Position numbers and translations under genes: made by a program. From positions 248,001 through 312,000 of the forward strand of contig AP026128.1 of assembly GCA_030295235.1 (NCBI GenBank): a DNA stretch of 64,000 nucleotides. Direction: 5' to 3'. Position 1 is the first letter of the stretch. Each line of letters opens with the position of its first letter. Of this stretch, positions 55,331-64,000 are shown piece by piece. A model generated the notes under the pieces. That model had not been told where the DNA came from, did no database searches, and saw only the letters and a program-made list of their open reading frames with translations. This DNA comes from Fistulifera solaris (taxonomy: Eukaryota; Bacillariophyta; Bacillariophyceae; Naviculales; Stauroneidaceae).

Positions 55331-55750
55331 TGTTGTTGCTCTGATGTGTGAAAGTATATAGCAAGGTAAGTGTAAGGCATCTATTCACTTTTCATGAATG
55401 AAATGATAATGAGAGCCATCATCACAGCGCATCCTGCATCATATCTTCTTGTCGTGTCAAAAGGTCGGAGGGAAGATCTTTTCGAGTGACGTAATGATGA
55501 CGTGTGAATACGTGACTTATTTGATCAAGTCCCGTAGAACGAACGGAAAAATGCGAACTGCAAACTGCAAAGAACCGTGGGGGAATCCTTCGCGCTCCGA
55601 AATAAGAACCACCTTCCAGTATAGAACAATGTGTAGGCTGGACCTGGAGAAAAGATGTCAACACGATGATGGTGGAAAAAGATCTTTTGCATCACAAAAA
55701 AAATACGGAGTAATCAAAACAATCAACATTCAAACCTCTTTCATCTCACC
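55331..55750. other. Divergent intergenic region, 420 bp
   Basis: Between the APMAP-like gene and the Cys-rich gene. It has a cluster of ACGT cores (GTGACGTAATGATGACGTG, near 55489-55505) that could bind bZIP factors; inference only. Confidence 0.35.
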
Positions 55751-56338
55751 ATGAGAACTTTTCTAGCACTACTACTCCTCGCTTTCGCCACAGCCGACGA
55801 AGAACTCAATGTTCGCGAAACCGGCTTGTCCGATTTTGTCGTCGATACCATTTCGCATCCGTGTCACGAAAATGGTGTGATTCGTGGGTGGTGCGACGAT
55901 GTCTTGCATGCGCATTTACGATGTACCATTCATCCGTCTTTGAACATGTACACGTGTCAATGCAGTGGCGATCCTTCGGCCTGTCCTAGTGAATGCATCG
56001 GTGACGGTGACATTGTCAAAAAGATGCCGTACGGCATTCAGTGTCAAGGCATTCCCGACGATGAACCCAATTACATTTTGCGTTCCTCGGTGACAGAATT
56101 GCCATTGCATCACTGCGAAAACAATGCCCGCGTCGCCAATTGGTGCAATGAAAACAGTGGAGATGTCAATTGCTTGTTGTTGCCGGCTTTGGATGAATAC
56201 GTTTGCAATTGTCACGGCAATACCAAGGCGTGTCCGCAAGATTGTGTCGGCGGTTTGGAACCGGACAAGAAAACCAAACACGGGATTCGTTGCAAAGGAA
56301 TTCCGTTGGACAATCCCAATTATGTCTTGACGCAGTAG
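55751..56338 (+). CDS. Small secreted protein with two Cys-rich repeats
   Basis: Single exon, 195 residues. Signal peptide MRTFLALLLLAFATADEE. Two repeats of about 75 residues follow: HPCHENGVIRGWCDD...CTIHPSLNMYTCQCSGDPSACPSEC...GIQCQGIPDDEPNYIL and HHCENNARVANWCNE...CLLLPALDEYVCNCHGNTKACPQDC...GIRCKGIPLDNPNYVL. Each repeat has eight cysteines in the same spacing, so four disulfides each are likely. I do not recognise the family. The GI.C.GIP.D.PNY closing phrase is strongly kept between repeats. Extracellular or vacuolar role is inferred from the signal peptide. Confidence 0.8.
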   Translation: MRTFLALLLLAFATADEELNVRETGLSDFVVDTISHPCHENGVIRGWCDDVLHAHLRCTIHPSLNMYTCQCSGDPSACPSECIGDGDIVKKMPYGIQCQGIPDDEPNYILRSSVTELPLHHCENNARVANWCNENSGDVNCLLLPALDEYVCNCHGNTKACPQDCVGGLEPDKKTKHGIRCKGIPLDNPNYVLTQ

Positions 56339-56695
56339 TTTTCAAAATAATAATGTAGAGAGAACTTTCTTTTGACTCATTTCTTAGCGCTAAGCTACTA
56401 TTGAATTCGAAGGTTACTTGACGCAGTAGTTTTTAAATATTGTAGAGAAGGGAACTTCTTCTTGGCTTGAGATCAAACGCAAGAACATGGATTGTGGTGG
56501 AAATGCTACAAGATATTGTTGCTAGGAATTCTACCATCTAGTCTATTTCCTTTAGCGATATCTTCTAGTCTACAGGCACTAGCTAGTAGAGTTTTGCCTT
56601 GTCCTCGTGTACCAAAGATGCTTTAACATAGATACGAAAGCTATTTTCCTAACGATATGTCGTCTTATTGTTAAAAAAATTATTACCTGCCTCAC
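56339..56695. other. Convergent intergenic region, 357 bp
   Basis: 3' side of the Cys-rich gene. TTGACGCAGTAGTTTT is present at the gene's stop (about 56327) and again near 56417, so a 3'-end fragment has been copied. No gene is recognisable. Confidence 0.45.
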
Positions 56696-58212
56696 TCATG
56701 GTGAAAACATGTTCATCAATTCATCGGAAGCACTACTACTCTTCGGGGCCGCCCGCTCTTCACGCACTTGTTTCGCCGCAAAGTTCCAATGATTAATGAC
56801 ATTTTGTGCCTGACGCCCCCACAACACATCGAGACCTCCACGGGGATGATGAAACGCACTTTCGGTCAAACTCGAAATACAACTGATTGTGTCGTCCTGT
56901 GTTGCACGGACTTGCATGGGAGTTCCGTCCGGAAAGTATCGTACCGACTCTTCTTCTTCTGCTGATTCTTCTTCTGGTCCGGCAATGGTCTGTCGAAAAA
57001 TCATGGATGCGGCAATGGCGGAAGCGGGAAGACCCTTTATGCAATTTGTTTGTTCATTAATGACAATTTCATTCACCGGTTGAACGTCCTTGGGGAATCC
57101 AATTTCACTGAAGGGTTCTTCCATGAATGATGCCGATGCGAATTGAATCTTCTTCACGTCCGGAATGTCGCGAACATCCAAATGCCGACTTTCTGGAAAA
57201 GCGTCGTCTCCAAATTCCTCTTCCCAGTGCTGGTCGAAACTGGGTTGCGATGCCACCTTTGGCGACGGATCTCGCATGCCCACTTGTTTCGGTTTTCGAC
57301 ATTCCAGATCCCAGGAAGATGATTTTTTGGGCCTTAGAATCGAATCGATTAAGGAATTTTGAGAACTTTTCTCGGGGACATTCGCTTCGATCCACTTGGT
57401 TCCCAAAAGATCTCCACTACTACTGTGAGACGAAATGGCGTCAATTGTGAAGGGATCCTCCTTGGCATCGACCTTCTTGCTGCCGACGGCAGTCGTCTCT
57501 TCGGTATACGTCAAAGGTACTCCATCATCAAAGCCCGTAATTGTGGCGTTGGTCACAGATACCACCGATTGAGAAGGTGAAACGACCGACTGGTGTAATT
57601 CGGCATTCTGTTTGGCCATGTTTTCGAAGGATAAAGTAGGAAACTCCAAACTCGCCTTTTTCTTTTGCCGGATGTTTTCCTAGTAGTGTTTTCCAAAGAT
57701 TTCTTGGTATTCACTTCCGGTTCACCAAACATGGCCAACTCTTCGATGCGTGAAAAGTCCGGATCAAACGCGAATTGCACGAAGCTGCTACTACTGCGTC
57801 GATCAACGGACGGGGAACACGCCCGCTGCACTTCTTCGATAGACACGGACGGCTCCAATGCCGCAATGCGAAACGCGGGAGGCTGGTACGAGGCCGTCGA
57901 AGAGGCGTCGGTACTGTGGGTGCCCGTGAGAGTGATCGCCTTGTCCAAAAGGTGCGCCGGCGGCGGCTGGTACGCGTTACTGGGTGAGTCGCAGTCGATT
58001 TCGTCCTGGAATTTGCGAAACACGGGTTTGCTGCGCTGAAAAAAGTTTCGTTTCAATCGTTTCATTGTGGAAGTAGTGGGTTGGATGGAGGACGATAAAG
58101 AAGCTTCTTCACTATCGACCAGCTGTATCATTTGCCAGGCCGCTGGCCGCTTGGCCAGAATCATCTCTCGATCACCTTTGCGTGATGCAAAGAGTCCCAT
58201 TATGTCCTTCAT
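56696..58212 (-). CDS. Ser-rich, mostly disordered protein of unknown function
   Basis: About 505 residues, no intron seen. Mostly low-complexity Ser/Pro/Glu text, with short ordered-looking pieces: RPAAWQMIQLVDSEE, RRSSSSFVQFAFDPDFSRIEEL, LEFPTLSFENMAKQNAELHQ, and VLWGRQAQNVINHWNFAAKQV near the C-terminus. A basic segment (TRKTSGKRKK) may be a nuclear signal. The frame breaks once in a T5 run at 57657-57661; one more base gives GKRKKASLEFPTLSFEN and a whole number of codons. I do not recognise a domain; regulatory scaffold or phosphoprotein are guesses from the many Ser-Pro/Ser-Ser sites. Confidence 0.65.
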
Positions 58213-58633
58213 CTTGGGTGATTTGCTAGTTTTCTGTATTGTAGATGTGTTGCAGAATTGTTGTGAAATGGAGGTGGTTTTCTTCGATCGCTTTTGTGTT
58301 GGTTTGCGGAAAAGTGAGAACGCGATCGCTGGTTACTGAACGCGTTCGCTACTTAAATCAAGTCTGTAAATACTCGAATAGCAGAATTCTTATTTATGGA
58401 CTCGTTTCGATACATACAATGTCATCGCTTAAATAATACTTTTATATAGGAGATAACACGTTTTAGGAACGCCTGGCTAACCTCTTCCGGTTGAAGGGAT
58501 TTTTGGCGTCCGTCCGCTCATCCAGGCTCATCGACGTCGTGACTTTTTTTGCGCGTTTCTTCGACGTTCCGTTCAAACCCACACCCTCATTGTGCCGCAA
58601 ATGCTGTTGTTGGAATAGTAAAAGTAAAGCAGA
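58213..58633. other. Divergent intergenic region, 421 bp
   Basis: Between the disordered-protein gene and the nitroreductase. No repeat or RNA is recognisable. Confidence 0.4.
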
Positions 58634-59581
58634 ATGAATACTTCTCATGTCTTTCGTTCGCATTTGATGCAACAATTCATGGCGGCGGCACGAACCCAGT
58701 CACGTCCGCCGCTCGCACTCATCGGTGTCACTTCCGATGAATCAACAACAACATCGGAACGCAATACCAATCAACAACGCAATACTCATGATGTTTCATC
58801 AACACGACGAACGTATAATACAGGGCGACTACTATCGGAATCCGAAAGTCGGACACTTTCTTCTCTGGCGTCCATGTTGTCATCGTCATCGGAACATCGT
58901 ATGTTTACATCCTCTTCGTTATCCAGTGATCCACTTTCCACAACAAGTTTGGACTTTCAAAACATGGTCAAAGGACGCAAAACCACCAGTCCCTTCGCGG
59001 TCGACACGCGCGATGTCACGTTTTGGAAGGACGCACTGGATCGTGCCGTGGCGTGCGGTGTGACGGCACCGAATCACAAACGGACGGAACCCTTTCGCTT
59101 CAAGCGGCTTTTGGCGCCGTCGGAATCGACGCAACAATTGGCCGAAATTGCCTTTCAGGTCAGTTTGCGCAAGAGCAGTGTCGAAGAAGCCGAACGGAAA
59201 CGACACAAATGGCAACAGATACCGGCCTTTCTCGTGACTTTGGTCGATCAAGGTGACTCCATGGTACCCGAATACCAGAACGATCGGTACGAACCTCTCC
59301 CGTACGTGGCACCGGCTTCGGAGTTGGCCCTCGAAGATTATGCGGCAGCCTGTGCCGCGGTACAGAATGTGTTGTTGAGTCTGCATGCCGAAGGCATTGC
59401 CTCCAAGTGGGCGACGGGTCCCGTCATTGAAACGCCCGCCTTTCGTCACCTGGTGCAAGCCCGACCGCAGGATCGTGTCGTCGGCATCATTATGGTCGGT
59501 ATGCCGCAAATAACCACACCTGTCGGACCGAGGCGGCGGCGTCGTCGTCATGCGATTGAAGAGATTTTGCAAGATTTGTAA
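58634..59581 (+). CDS. Nitroreductase-family flavoprotein (YdjA-like)
   Basis: FMN-dependent NAD(P)H oxidoreductase fold. Single exon, 315 residues. The first 115 residues are Ser/Thr/Arg-rich (RTQSRPPLALIG; ESRTLSSLASMLSSSS), possibly an organelle presequence plus linker. The domain shows FWKDALDRAVACGVTAPNHKRTEPFRFKRL, where APNHK..PFRF matches the APDHK..PWHF phosphate/FMN-binding text of bacterial YdjA-type minimal nitroreductases. Next come DYAAACAAVQNVLLSLHAEGIASKW (dimer and FMN helix) and RPQDRVVGIIMVGMP near the end. The expected N-terminal FMN arginine motif (R.S.R) is not clear, so activity is not certain. The substrate is unknown. Confidence 0.78.
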   Translation: MNTSHVFRSHLMQQFMAAARTQSRPPLALIGVTSDESTTTSERNTNQQRNTHDVSSTRRTYNTGRLLSESESRTLSSLASMLSSSSEHRMFTSSSLSSDPLSTTSLDFQNMVKGRKTTSPFAVDTRDVTFWKDALDRAVACGVTAPNHKRTEPFRFKRLLAPSESTQQLAEIAFQVSLRKSSVEEAERKRHKWQQIPAFLVTLVDQGDSMVPEYQNDRYEPLPYVAPASELALEDYAAACAAVQNVLLSLHAEGIASKWATGPVIETPAFRHLVQARPQDRVVGIIMVGMPQITTPVGPRRRRRRHAIEEILQDL

Positions 59582-59657
59582 TTTAGAAAACGGTAACATT
59601 CTGTACATACAATTTATTATTTATAGATTGGATGAATTCAAAATTCAACTCTTGCTG

Positions 59658-60960
59658 TCATGCATCGCACGACATGGTCCGGCCCCCTTGATAGTAATTG
59701 AAAAAACAAGACGCATTTTGTGACAACAATACCCCCAATCGACCAAATCCACCACGTCCGTGAGTGATGCATTGGGCCTGCGCCATGATGTACAAATCGA
59801 CAAACGTATCCATGTATTCTTGTACTGGACGTGATTCGGATTGATCCAAATGGACGACCGTGGCTGGTGGGGCGACCCGCAGGTCGGGATGCGCCAGAGC
59901 TGCCTGCAGAACATCGACGGAATCGGACAACAAGACGACTAGTGTTTGGGGACGCAACGCACGAGCACAGTGCAGGGCATGCATCGCCCATGCCTCGTAG
60001 CGTGGGGTGACAGGACGGTACAACGCCCGCACATGCGCTGCCACGTACGTCGTGTCGGTCAGTCCCAATCCGGTTTGACGTTCTTGAAGTGCTTGGGCGA
60101 GCAATGGCGAAGGAACAAAGAGAGTGGACCAGATGGAACGAAAGTGATGTCGAAAGTGTCGTGGAAGGTTGGAGTGAGGTGCGGACGACAACAGGGATCG
60201 AATTATCTCGTCTCGCGCAGAGCCTTGTTGACGATAGTCTTCAATCCGATTGTACCACGAGGAACCTCCGTGTTGATCTTGGAGCGTGACTTGTACGATC
60301 GAAGCGTGGGAATCCCGCAATCCGACCAACAAATCGTGCACCGTGCGGTAGACCGGAGTTGTCGTTAGAGTCAATTTCTCGGGCACCCGCCAATCCAATC
60401 CCGCCGCGGGTTGTAAAAAATATTCCAACGGAGCCGGTCGTTCCCAATGAATGTAAAATATACGGTCATACAAAGATGCCAATTGCAACAAGAGCGGCAC
60501 CGATTTCAAGCGATCCGATATTCCACCACAGACCGCATCCTCGCGGCAGGTCAAGACCAGGAACCGAAATTCGTTTATCGTTTCGTTCTTGCGGAGTTGG
60601 ACCCGTTGCTCGTGATGCCATTCCATATACAATGTCAGCCATGTCGATACTGTGCTATCGGGTAATAGAAACGGCGAATTTTTATATGGTTGCGTAAACA
60701 ATTTTTCCGGTGGAGGAAGCTGGTACGTTGCATTCCACCAATATGACGATTCCGTCGATCGACGGGTATTCCTTGAAGATGAGGTTTCCTGTGGTGCTGT
60801 AAATACGACTGCTGCTGCAGTTGAAGAATGAATTGCGCTTTCTGGTTTTTCTTATTGTGATGATTGGCCTTCCATACGAGATAGACTTGCAAACTGAGGC
60901 AAAGAGCACCCCTGCACTCCAACAGTGTCTACGGAATCTCGCCTGCTTTCTTCCAGTCAT
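59658..60960 (-). CDS. Type II membrane glycosyltransferase-like protein
   Basis: About 433 residues from ATG 60960. A short basic N-terminus (TGRKQARFRR) precedes a moderately hydrophobic segment (WSAGVLFASVC), as in Golgi type II proteins. The luminal part has FRFLVLTCREDAVCGGISDRLKSVPLLLQLASL, AAHVRALY, LLSDSVDVL and THGRGGFGRLGVLLSQ. CGG..DRLK..P and the closing G-F-G-xL-G phrase recall fucosyltransferase-like (GT23/O-FucT superfamily) enzymes; the donor and acceptor are unknown. The join of the N-terminal segment to the main frame needs one base fewer at the T5 run (plus 60846-60850), giving IRKPESAIHSSTAA, and then the length is a whole number of codons. The main frame from about 60830 down is continuous. 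Confidence 0.68.
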
Positions 60961-61357
60961 AGCAAGATCATTTTCTGCTGATCGATTCCAGTGAGGAAAG
61001 TAAGCTCGAACGTATCATTATTTGTAGATTGTTGTACGTGCGGTTCTGTGTAATGCTTTGCTTTGTTTGTTTTTGCTGGTTGATGAGATGTCGTCGTTTG
61101 TTGTTTTGTTGTTGTCGTCGTTCTTATTTCTTATGGTATGGAGTGTATACGACTTTTTTTGGAATCGCCAACGGTCGACAGAACTATCGCATCGGTACCA
61201 TTCCGGCGTACCTGTACAGTGACAGTTCAACGGTCATCGGTCAACGGTCATCGGTCATCGATGATGATTATTATTTGCACCTCCAACAAAAAAGAAGCCG
61301 CCGACCTTCATCATCGTCGACCTTCATCATCGTCGACCTCCCTCCATTTTCATTCGA
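60961..61357. other. Divergent intergenic region with short tandem repeats
   Basis: Contains CGGTCA(A/T) tandem text near 61208-61260 (TCAACGGTCATCGG repeated) and a 16-bp tandem repeat CGACCTTCATCATCGT at 61302-61333, plus a partial third copy, just before the TPX2-like gene. No gene is recognisable. Confidence 0.6.
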
Positions 61358-61885
61358 ATGCCATTTTCACCATCTCTTGTGAGGGAACACCAAGTGAAGG
61401 CAAGAACGATGATGGGTTGGGCCAGTATTCCGTTTCTGGGGGACATTGATGAAACAGACGACGACAAAGAAGAATCAACCGATGAACGGAAGTCCAAAAA
61501 CAATACACCCGAAACACTGGATTTAACGCCCCTCTCCTTTTCAAAAACGACTGTCTCTACTCCAATTACACCGAAACGTCTCTTTCCGAAAACACCCAAA
61601 CGACGACCTACCAAGTCTTCCCCACCGCCTTCCACAATTCATTTGAGCAGCGATCACGGGATACGGATATGTTCACGTGCGAATTGGCGGCAAAGTGACG
61701 AAGTTTTGCGGGGATCACTGCGGCAGTACGAGTCTCGTCCCAGGAATCATCGAATTACCGTTCCGGAACCCTTTGTGCTGCAGACGGCCCTGCGAGCTTC
61801 ACCTTCCAATACAGCAACAACGCCGGAAGAAACATACGTGTTTCGAGCGAGACCTTTGCCGCGCTTTTATGGAACCACTCGATGA
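61358..61885 (+). CDS. Small TPX2-motif-like protein
   Basis: Single exon, 175 residues. The N-terminal two thirds are polar and disordered, with Thr-Pro sites (TPITPKRLFPKTPKRRP) that fit CDK phosphorylation. The C-terminal end reads TVPEPFVLQTALRAS...EETYVFRARPLPRFYG. P.PF.L.T..R followed by F.A.PLP is the pattern of the TPX2 C-terminal (PF06886) motif, which binds microtubules and helps spindle assembly. The protein is much shorter than animal TPX2, so it is a small relative or a single-motif protein like plant WVD2-type members. A second in-frame Met (MMGWAS) is a possible start. Confidence 0.6.
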   Translation: MPFSPSLVREHQVKARTMMGWASIPFLGDIDETDDDKEESTDERKSKNNTPETLDLTPLSFSKTTVSTPITPKRLFPKTPKRRPTKSSPPPSTIHLSSDHGIRICSRANWRQSDEVLRGSLRQYESRPRNHRITVPEPFVLQTALRASPSNTATTPEETYVFRARPLPRFYGTTR

Positions 61886-62002
61886 TGATACATGTATAGA
61901 TAGAGGTAGATAGAAAGTTAGATAAAATGGACTCATGTACACACGGAGCAATTTTCGGTTATGCAAACACGCACATAATACAAGAAGACAAATTTCGTGC
62001 AA

Positions 62003-62896
62003 TCATACAATCGGAGACTGGATTGAATGTTTCGTCGTCGTTTGTGCATAAATCCAGTCGAAGTAATAGGGTTGGAATGATATTTTTCGGGCCACGCGAA
62101 TGCCTGGGCCCGATGAATCCCGCTTCAATAACCCATCAACTTGGACTTGGAGGGGTATCGTCTCCGACCCGACATGTTCGGGATGTTGGGAAGCAAACGC
62201 GCAGACGGGATCGTACGATACAAAGTGTCCCGACCCATCGTGTTCCAATAAACGCCGAAAAAATTCCGAGTCTCGTTGAGTTCGCTCGAGAAATTCGGCA
62301 AAGGCATCGTCTGTTGGAATAAGTTGTTCGCGACTACTCACACAGGCTGTTACGAGATAAATCTTGTCTGTCAAGTGCTTCATTTGAAGCACTGTTTGTG
62401 CGGCCCTGGGATCCCAATGAAAGTTGAATTCCGGTTGTTGATGATGAGGATGATTGCCACCCATGATCCATATCGAACGTATCTTGATACTCAGGCCACA
62501 TTGAGTAAACCAATGAGCTACATTCGTCAGCGGTCCCAAGCATAATAGGTTTACGCTTTTCTCGGCACTTTGCAACAGATGGTTTCGGACCATTGTCCAG
62601 GCATTTGAAAAAGGAGGACTTTGGGGAAGACCCTGCGTTGCTGGCAATAAGGATGCGACCGTATTCGATCGGTACTGCTGTAGCCAATCCGGCACCGCAT
62701 TTTCGTTCGGACTATCAAGTCCGATCGCAATATCGAGCGAAGGAAACAACTTTTGCAACGTATCCGCCGCGTGAGACGCCGAAAGAACACCACCGACGGT
62801 CGTAAGAATGCAAGGTTGTGACAGGCATTGTATGGCCAGGAGATCATCCATACCGGCATCGGTGTCGATAATCCATGATGTTGTTGTGGTTGACAT
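62003..62896 (-). CDS. Inosine/uridine-preferring nucleoside hydrolase
   Basis: Cuts the N-glycosidic bond of nucleosides to ribose plus base, for salvage. Single exon, 297 residues, usual length about 310. The calcium-site signature DTDAGMDDLLAI is at residues 11-22. SVNLLCLGPLTNVAHW and IWIMGG follow, then EFNFHWDPRAAQTVL (substrate and Ca-binding Asn/Asp region), and a late DPV (YDPVCAF) that supplies the last aspartate ligand. No signal peptide, so probably cytosolic. No frame break. This family is found in bacteria, protists and plants. Confidence 0.92.
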   Translation of the reverse strand: MSTTTTSWIIDTDAGMDDLLAIQCLSQPCILTTVGGVLSASHAADTLQKLFPSLDIAIGLDSPNENAVPDWLQQYRSNTVASLLPATQGLPQSPPFSNAWTMVRNHLLQSAEKSVNLLCLGPLTNVAHWFTQCGLSIKIRSIWIMGGNHPHHQQPEFNFHWDPRAAQTVLQMKHLTDKIYLVTACVSSREQLIPTDDAFAEFLERTQRDSEFFRRLLEHDGSGHFVSYDPVCAFASQHPEHVGSETIPLQVQVDGLLKRDSSGPGIRVARKISFQPYYFDWIYAQTTTKHSIQSPIV

Positions 62897-63331
62897 CTCT
62901 AAAAGGAAAGTATTTTATTTCTTCGGATATACATTCGCTACTTATTATTTTATGATATGATCCGTCGTGTGAATGATGAGAGAATGATGAGGGGCAGTTC
63001 TTTATTGTGACCGCTTGTCGACTGAGGTTACGCGTTAAGTTGAAGAGGATCATCCGGCGCAACCAACTTTTAATGGTAAAACGTGTATTATGATAAAATG
63101 AAACAAGTTATACTAATCGCAATTATATAAATTCATTAGAATAGAGCAAATGTCACGCAGGCATGGCCAAACGCCATACTTTTGTGTTTCATTTGCATTC
63201 ATCTCAATCGACGCAAGCAATATTCGTCTCATTCATTGCGTTTGATTTCATCGACACAACAGAGTGCATAAATCTCTTGAGATCAAGGTGCTGTGATACG
63301 ATCATTGTAAATAGCAAAAGCACTCGCGGAG
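62897..63331. other. Divergent intergenic region, 435 bp
   Basis: Between the nucleoside hydrolase and the last, partial gene. AT-rich, with a repeated TTTCATTTGCATTCATCTC/TCTCATTCATTGCG-like phrase near 63186-63240; no gene is recognisable. Confidence 0.4.
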
Positions 63332-64000
63332 ATGAACACGTCGGCTTCGTCGTTTACCATGGATACTTCCGGAATTCAGAATCATGAGTACGATGATCTG
63401 GGTCTCGACAATCTATTGACCTGTTCGACCCGGTTACCCAGTGACGATGATGAAGATGAACGATACGTTCCCGAATCGTTAGCTTCATTTGTACACGCCT
63501 TTGATGCGGCCTTGGAAGAAGCGAAGCAAAACTTTTTCGAAACCATTGCGTCGCCCCGACCCGCCCTCACGGAAGAGGAAGACTGGAATCGGACTCCGTT
63601 ACCGAACCCGGCCAACCAAATTACGGTCCGTGCGGCGAAACGGGAATTGCAAATTTTCACGATACCGCGGCCGGTTGATCCGCCTTCCACGTGTACTCCA
63701 TCGAAAACCTCGTCGATGAAAGCCATCCGTCCGATGGTGGCTTCGCCGCAAGGCACTCCAGCGCGACAAAAATTGTTTGAATCTCCGGCGACGGATACAA
63801 CAATTAAACAGGATTCATCCAAAGAAATCGCCTCCAAAGGATCCACCAGTCCTACCTGGACGACGGGCATGTCCGCCGCGAGCAAACGACGGACGCAGTT
63901 TATCAAGGCACGAAAGGCATCCAAGCGAGCCACTCCGGAACCATCGACAGTCAAAAGAGACGAGACGACTTGTCTTTCCGCCATGAAAAGTTTGCGATCG
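63332..64000 (+). CDS. Partial unknown protein, acidic/disordered N-terminal part
   Basis: An ATG at 63332 opens a frame that runs without a stop for 223 codons to the right edge, so the 3' end lies outside. The start of the protein is Ser/Asp-rich (MNTSASSFTMDTSG; HEYDDLGLDNLL; SDDDEDERY). A short helical-looking stretch follows (LASFVHAFDAALEEAKQNFFETI), and a long Pro/Ser/Thr-rich, basic region (TPARQKLFESPAT; SAASKRRTQFIKARKASKR). No domain is recognisable. The upstream region shares a divergent promoter with the nucleoside hydrolase. Confidence 0.7.
   Translation, partial: MNTSASSFTMDTSGIQNHEYDDLGLDNLLTCSTRLPSDDDEDERYVPESLASFVHAFDAALEEAKQNFFETIASPRPALTEEEDWNRTPLPNPANQITVRAAKRELQIFTIPRPVDPPSTCTPSKTSSMKAIRPMVASPQGTPARQKLFESPATDTTIKQDSSKEIASKGSTSPTWTTGMSAASKRRTQFIKARKASKRATPEPSTVKRDETTCLSAMKSLRS

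Noticed and set aside
1-64000. tRNA, rRNA or snRNA genes and LTR or virus-like elements
   Set aside because: I looked for tRNA T-loop/box B patterns, rRNA text, reverse transcriptase, integrase and capsid motifs and saw none; a covariance-model scan would be needed to exclude small RNAs.

Overview
The window looks like nuclear DNA of a eukaryotic microalga, most likely a diatom. Genes lie close together on both strands. Most introns are short GT-AG introns (about 58-200 nt). The gene content is a diatom-like mix: a glutamine-rich heat shock factor, a fasciclin protein with a lysine/glycine/serine-rich silaffin-like stretch, secreted proteins I cannot place, and metabolic enzymes of bacterial type such as xylose isomerase, mannitol dehydrogenase, a DUF389 pair and a CoaD-like protein. 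The diatom assignment is an inference; no marker gene settles it.

Layout. Positions 1-8 kb hold the end of a bacterial-type glycyl-tRNA synthetase, a protein with repeated p27-type zinc ribbons, ribosomal protein uS11, a two-ACT-domain protein and a class IV-like histone deacetylase. Positions 8-14 kb hold two tandem class-3 lipases separated by a hAT-like MITE. Positions 14-20 kb hold one large Sec7 ARF-GEF (GBF1/GNOM type). Positions 20-29 kb hold TruA pseudouridine synthase, a CoaD-like nucleotidyltransferase, two tandem DUF389 membrane proteins, a DUF2256 protein and a JmjC ribosomal oxygenase. Positions 29-39 kb hold the heat shock factor, mannitol dehydrogenase, an ankyrin-methyltransferase and the fasciclin/silaffin-like membrane protein. 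Positions 39-46 kb hold a secreted protein, xylose isomerase, a CS-domain protein, LSm5 and an RCC1-repeat protein.

Positions 46.5-51.8 kb have no genes that I believe. They hold a satellite array of a roughly 52-bp unit (about 80-85 copies). Each unit carries a nearly perfect 17-bp palindrome resembling heat-shock-element half sites, plus a second short inverted repeat. The array shows block (higher-order) duplications, starts with a 406-bp tandem duplication, and carries one MITE whose empty site survives in a sister repeat.

Positions 52-64 kb hold an aspartyl protease, an APMAP/strictosidine-synthase-like protein, a cysteine-rich secreted protein, a disordered protein, a nitroreductase, a glycosyltransferase-like type II membrane protein, a small TPX2-like protein, a nucleoside hydrolase and the start of another gene that runs off the end.

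A pattern runs through the whole window. At least 11 otherwise well-conserved genes contain 12 single-base frame breaks, nearly all inside homopolymer runs. After splicing, each gene returns to a whole number of codons if one base is added or removed (two breaks cancel in the ARF-GEF). This looks more like unpolished homopolymer error in the assembly than gene decay, and every gene model should be read with that in mind.
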